This document shows positions 61,375 through 64,000 of a stretch of DNA of 64,000 nt, in pieces. This DNA comes from Pseudopyrenochaeta lycopersici (taxonomy: Eukaryota; Ascomycota; Dothideomycetes; Pleosporales; Pseudopyrenochaetaceae). The notes under the pieces were generated by a model, which saw only the letters and a list, made by a program, of their open reading frames with translations, had not been told where the DNA came from and made no database searches. Both the position numbers and the translations under genes were made by a program. The stretch covers positions 1 to 64,000 of the forward strand of contig NHZP01000074.1 of assembly GCA_003313425.1 (NCBI GenBank), given 5' to 3'. How positions within the stretch are numbered: the first letter of the stretch is position 1; every line of letters starts with the position of its first letter.

Positions 61375-64000
61375 TTACTTCTTCTTCTTAATCTCCTCAA
61401 TCCTCTTGCTACGACGAGGAGTCTGCGACGGTGCATGCAGATTTGACGCGCTCATGTCAGGTTGCGCTTGCCCAGGACGAGAAGGCGCAGGAGGAGGTCC
61501 TATAGGTGACTGACCAGGCGAATACTGACCTAGCGCCTGTTGCTGCGATAACGACCTTCGTGAACCAGCATGAGTTGAAGTCTGTGGAGACTCAGTTGCG
61601 CTTCGGATGGACAGGCGCCTCGGTTTCTCCTTCCTGTCCAGCATCCTAGCAGCCTTGCCATCAATTAGCCGCGTGTGGTAGAGGTACATGTCAAAACTTT
61701 GATCAAGGATTGAGACTAGCTCAGGATCCTCAAAAATCCAGCTGAAGGCGTCGTAGGTAATGCTGCCGTATTCCTTGAATGCTTTAACATATACTCCCCA
61801 ATCAAGAGCCTTAGCAACTTCGTCCCAGTCAATTTGGACTCAAACTTTTGCCAGGCGATAACGATAGCTCTTCAGGTCTTAATGCGTATAGTCTCCTCGA
61901 AACAGGGCTGAGAACAGAACTTGAGTTACTGAGTCCGATTGAAGCTGACCCCATTAATCCTGACAATAGTATAGTATCTTGAGCAGCTAAACTGTGTTTG
62001 AAATGCTGAGGCTTCAAGTAAGCAGGCCTATCTTGCCAGCCACGTAACAGTAATATTACCAGCACACCCTGCGATGGTTAAATACCTAACTACCCTGCCT
62101 ATCCTTAAGAGTGCTGAAATTCACACACTCTCAATACTAGGTATTAATCAGCTAGACGCGCTCACTATCATTCAACTTCCTAGACGTAAGCAACGCGGTT
62201 ATCTTAACTAGAGCAGACTGTTTGTTTATACAGTTACATCCCTTACGCGATTTCACTGCGATACTGGTTTTAAGCGAGATGTCTTCTTTAATTAAGTCTC
62301 GAACGTTAATACTATCGTTAAGTATTACTAGCAGCATTTCTAACTCTTCGCGTAACTGCCTTACTAACTCTAAGTCTCTTACGCAAATCTTATCTAGAGC
62401 GAGAGGCTGCGTAGAGGGAAATCTCTAACGCCGCCTAAGACGGAATTTCTCTTAAAGGGCCTCTACTGCCTTAACTTATTGTTAAGTGCGCCTATTTCCT
62501 CTTAAACGTCGTTCTTCTAGCTGGATTTCTTAAATGCTTTCAGCTGTAACAGACAGCCTGTCTGTTTGAGGCTCGCCTAGCTTCTCTAGCTTATTCTAGA
62601 TGTTGCTTCCAAATTCTTTGCTTATACGTTAATAACTAAGACCAGAAGGCTTAATAACTTACGTGCGCCCTCTAATATTTAATAAAGTAGCTAGGCTTTA
62701 GCTTCTAGCACGTTTAGAGGCAGTTATTGCTAAGGCTGTTGTCTAGACGCCAGCCTTAGTTACAGAATCATTCTTACTATCGCTAGCAGCAGGAAGAAGT
62801 AACTTAGTCTGCTTATAATACCTGAAATAATTCTCCTACAGCTACTTAGGTAGAATAGGCACATTTAGAGGAAGCTTCGTCCCTGCATGCAATTACTTTC
62901 TATACTATTTAATTACCTCTATCTAGAATATCTAGTTAAGGTACCCTTATCTAGAGCGCGTATCTATATTATCAGCTGTAATCTTAGAGGTAGGCATCTT
63001 ATACTTGTTAACGATACTGCGCAACTTAGCGTTGCTGTCCTTATAATACTTCTTTATCTAAGCAGGTATATTAGCTATCTACTAATATACTTCTTCCTAG
63101 TTAGTAATGTTAATAAATCTATCCTGCCTCCTCCTCGCAGATTATCGTTAATAGTAAAGAGCTATATTAAGGAAGGGAGCGAGGTTGTCTAGCGAGGTCC
63201 TGCGCAGTAACTATTAGACTGCCGTTACGCTAGAGTGCGAGTACACTACCTAAACAGAATATAGAATAAGAACCTGCCTTAGTACATGCTAATAGTATTC
63301 GTCTAGATAGGCAAACGCGCTCTCTATCTCCTTTTTCCTCTTCTTCTTATAAGTGTCTATGTCCTTAAGTATAGGATATTGCTGCTTAAAAGCAGCGACG
63401 CCTCTATACTACAACATTAGGCTTAGTCTTCCTTTTAGAAATTCTCTAGTCGCGATAATAAGGGTCGAAGTCTTATTAAAGTAAGTCGCTAAGGCCACCA
63501 TCTAATTATCTACTATGCCCTTCTATTCAACAGGCGAGACTTGCAGTAAGCTTCGAACCTAAGTGTCTACTGTAATCCCTACGTGCTAAGGGACTTCAAC
63601 ATTACTATAACGCTTAAGCTCAGTTCTATAGTCTTTAATAGCTTCTTTGCTAGTAAATTATATAATCTCTGTCGGCGTAGGCTTAATTGTAGTTATAGTT
63701 AGTTAAGGATTTAGGTTTAATAGTAGGGGTGGACGCTTCCTAGGCTGTTTGGGTGTCTAAGGCGGCTGTAACATCGCTTAAAGTTTGTACCTAACAGGCA
63801 CTCGTGTGTCTACCTCAGAAAGTTTCAATAGATAGTAACAGGAAGCAAGAAAGAGAAACTCAGGCCCTGTAGGATCAACTATAGGCTCAAGATTTGGAAG
63901 GGGTTTAAGCAGCGGAAAGTATCTTTCCCTCCCTAACTTTACTTAAAAGCCCCGCCAAGGCTCGTCAATGTAGTAAAAGGTAAAGTTACTATCATTTTAA
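61375..64000 (-). pseudogene. Long hypothetical protein of unknown family, RIP-marked, 5' end at or beyond the edge
   Basis: A single minus-strand phase runs about 875 codons from the window edge to a TAA at 61375. Internal stops are nearly all TAG/TAA where Gln or Trp would fit; the last ~160 codons are clean. Readable parts are YYIDEPWRGF (63945-63978), EFLFLASCYYLLKLSEVD (about 63800-63855), ITADNIDTRSR (about 62950-62985), a charged helical region (62400-62560) and DWDEVAKALDWGVYVKAFK near 61775-61830. The C-terminus is Pro/Ser/Gln-rich and ends RRSKRIEEIKKKK. No RT, DDE, helicase or tyrosine recombinase motif was recognised. Its 3' end points toward the terminus at 60599, suggesting it is cargo or machinery of that element. 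Confidence 0.6.

Noticed and set aside
62000..62150. Intron or frameshift between 62065 and 61830 in the long minus-strand frame
   Set aside because: A clean alternative frame exists there (61829-62065), but the same phase as the flanking coding parts reads through with only Gln/Trp-type stops, so no frameshift is needed.
61375..64000. Starship captain (DUF3435 tyrosine recombinase)
   Set aside because: The position next to an element end made this tempting, but no recombinase motif (R…H-x-x-R…Y) could be recognised in the readable protein.

Overview
The window is a stretch of filamentous ascomycete (Pezizomycotina) genome that has been saturated with transposable elements and then mutated by RIP (repeat-induced point mutation). 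The evidence is direct. Element copies differ almost only by C/T and G/A transitions. CpA and TpG are scarce and TpA is abundant. Long reading frames with clear family motifs keep one phase for kilobases but are full of TAA/TAG exactly where Gln or Trp is expected. Only a few low-copy patches escaped: one small intact gene (EthD-like, 57605-57925) and two unmutated segments of a short-chain dehydrogenase/reductase (SDR) gene.

Layout. 1-278 is the end of an unidentified element whose inverted second copy lies at 60599-60895. 279-1469 is the tail of a pogo/Fot-type transposon. MITE-1 (1486-4057) holds Pogo-2 (2042-3907). An SDR gene begins at about 4072 and resumes at about 30430. Between the two halves are Pogo-3 (4333-6317), Pogo-4 (6334-8231) and Pogo-5 (8234-30332). 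Pogo-5 contains Gypsy-1 (8640-27550), which contains Gypsy-2 (8929-15656) and the chimeric Gypsy-3 (17913-24932). MITE-2 (29257-30315) sits in the right inverted repeat of Pogo-5.

From about 31430 to 53770 lies a decayed Gypsy-6 that hosts Gypsy-4 (31575-44832, minus strand), a solo LTR (44941-45304) and Copia-1 (46042-51379). Gypsy-4 hosts Gypsy-5 (35752-42706), a second solo LTR (43766-44010) and a 466-bp un-RIPped insert (34135-34600). Pogo-6 (53810-55639) is inserted in an LTR of the Gypsy-5 family (53802-56025). Next come a relic low-copy region with the EthD gene, a truncated LTR (60228-60598), the second terminal copy, and a long minus-strand frame of unknown family (61375-64000) that probably belongs to the same unknown element.

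How the parts relate. Target-site duplications (TSDs) fix the nesting order: TA for pogo elements and MITEs; GTTAA, CGTGT, CCTAG, GTAAA, TCCTT, CCTTA and ATTAG for LTR elements. All autonomous elements are inactive: RIP has produced premature stops everywhere and has turned catalytic Asp codons into Asn in reverse transcriptases (YxDD to YxNN) and in pogo transposases. No tRNA, rRNA, CRISPR or bacterial feature was seen. The best candidate for something undescribed is the element ending at 278 and 60599. The clearest structural event is the LTR-mismatched Gypsy-3, best read as an ectopic recombination that deleted part of Gypsy-1.
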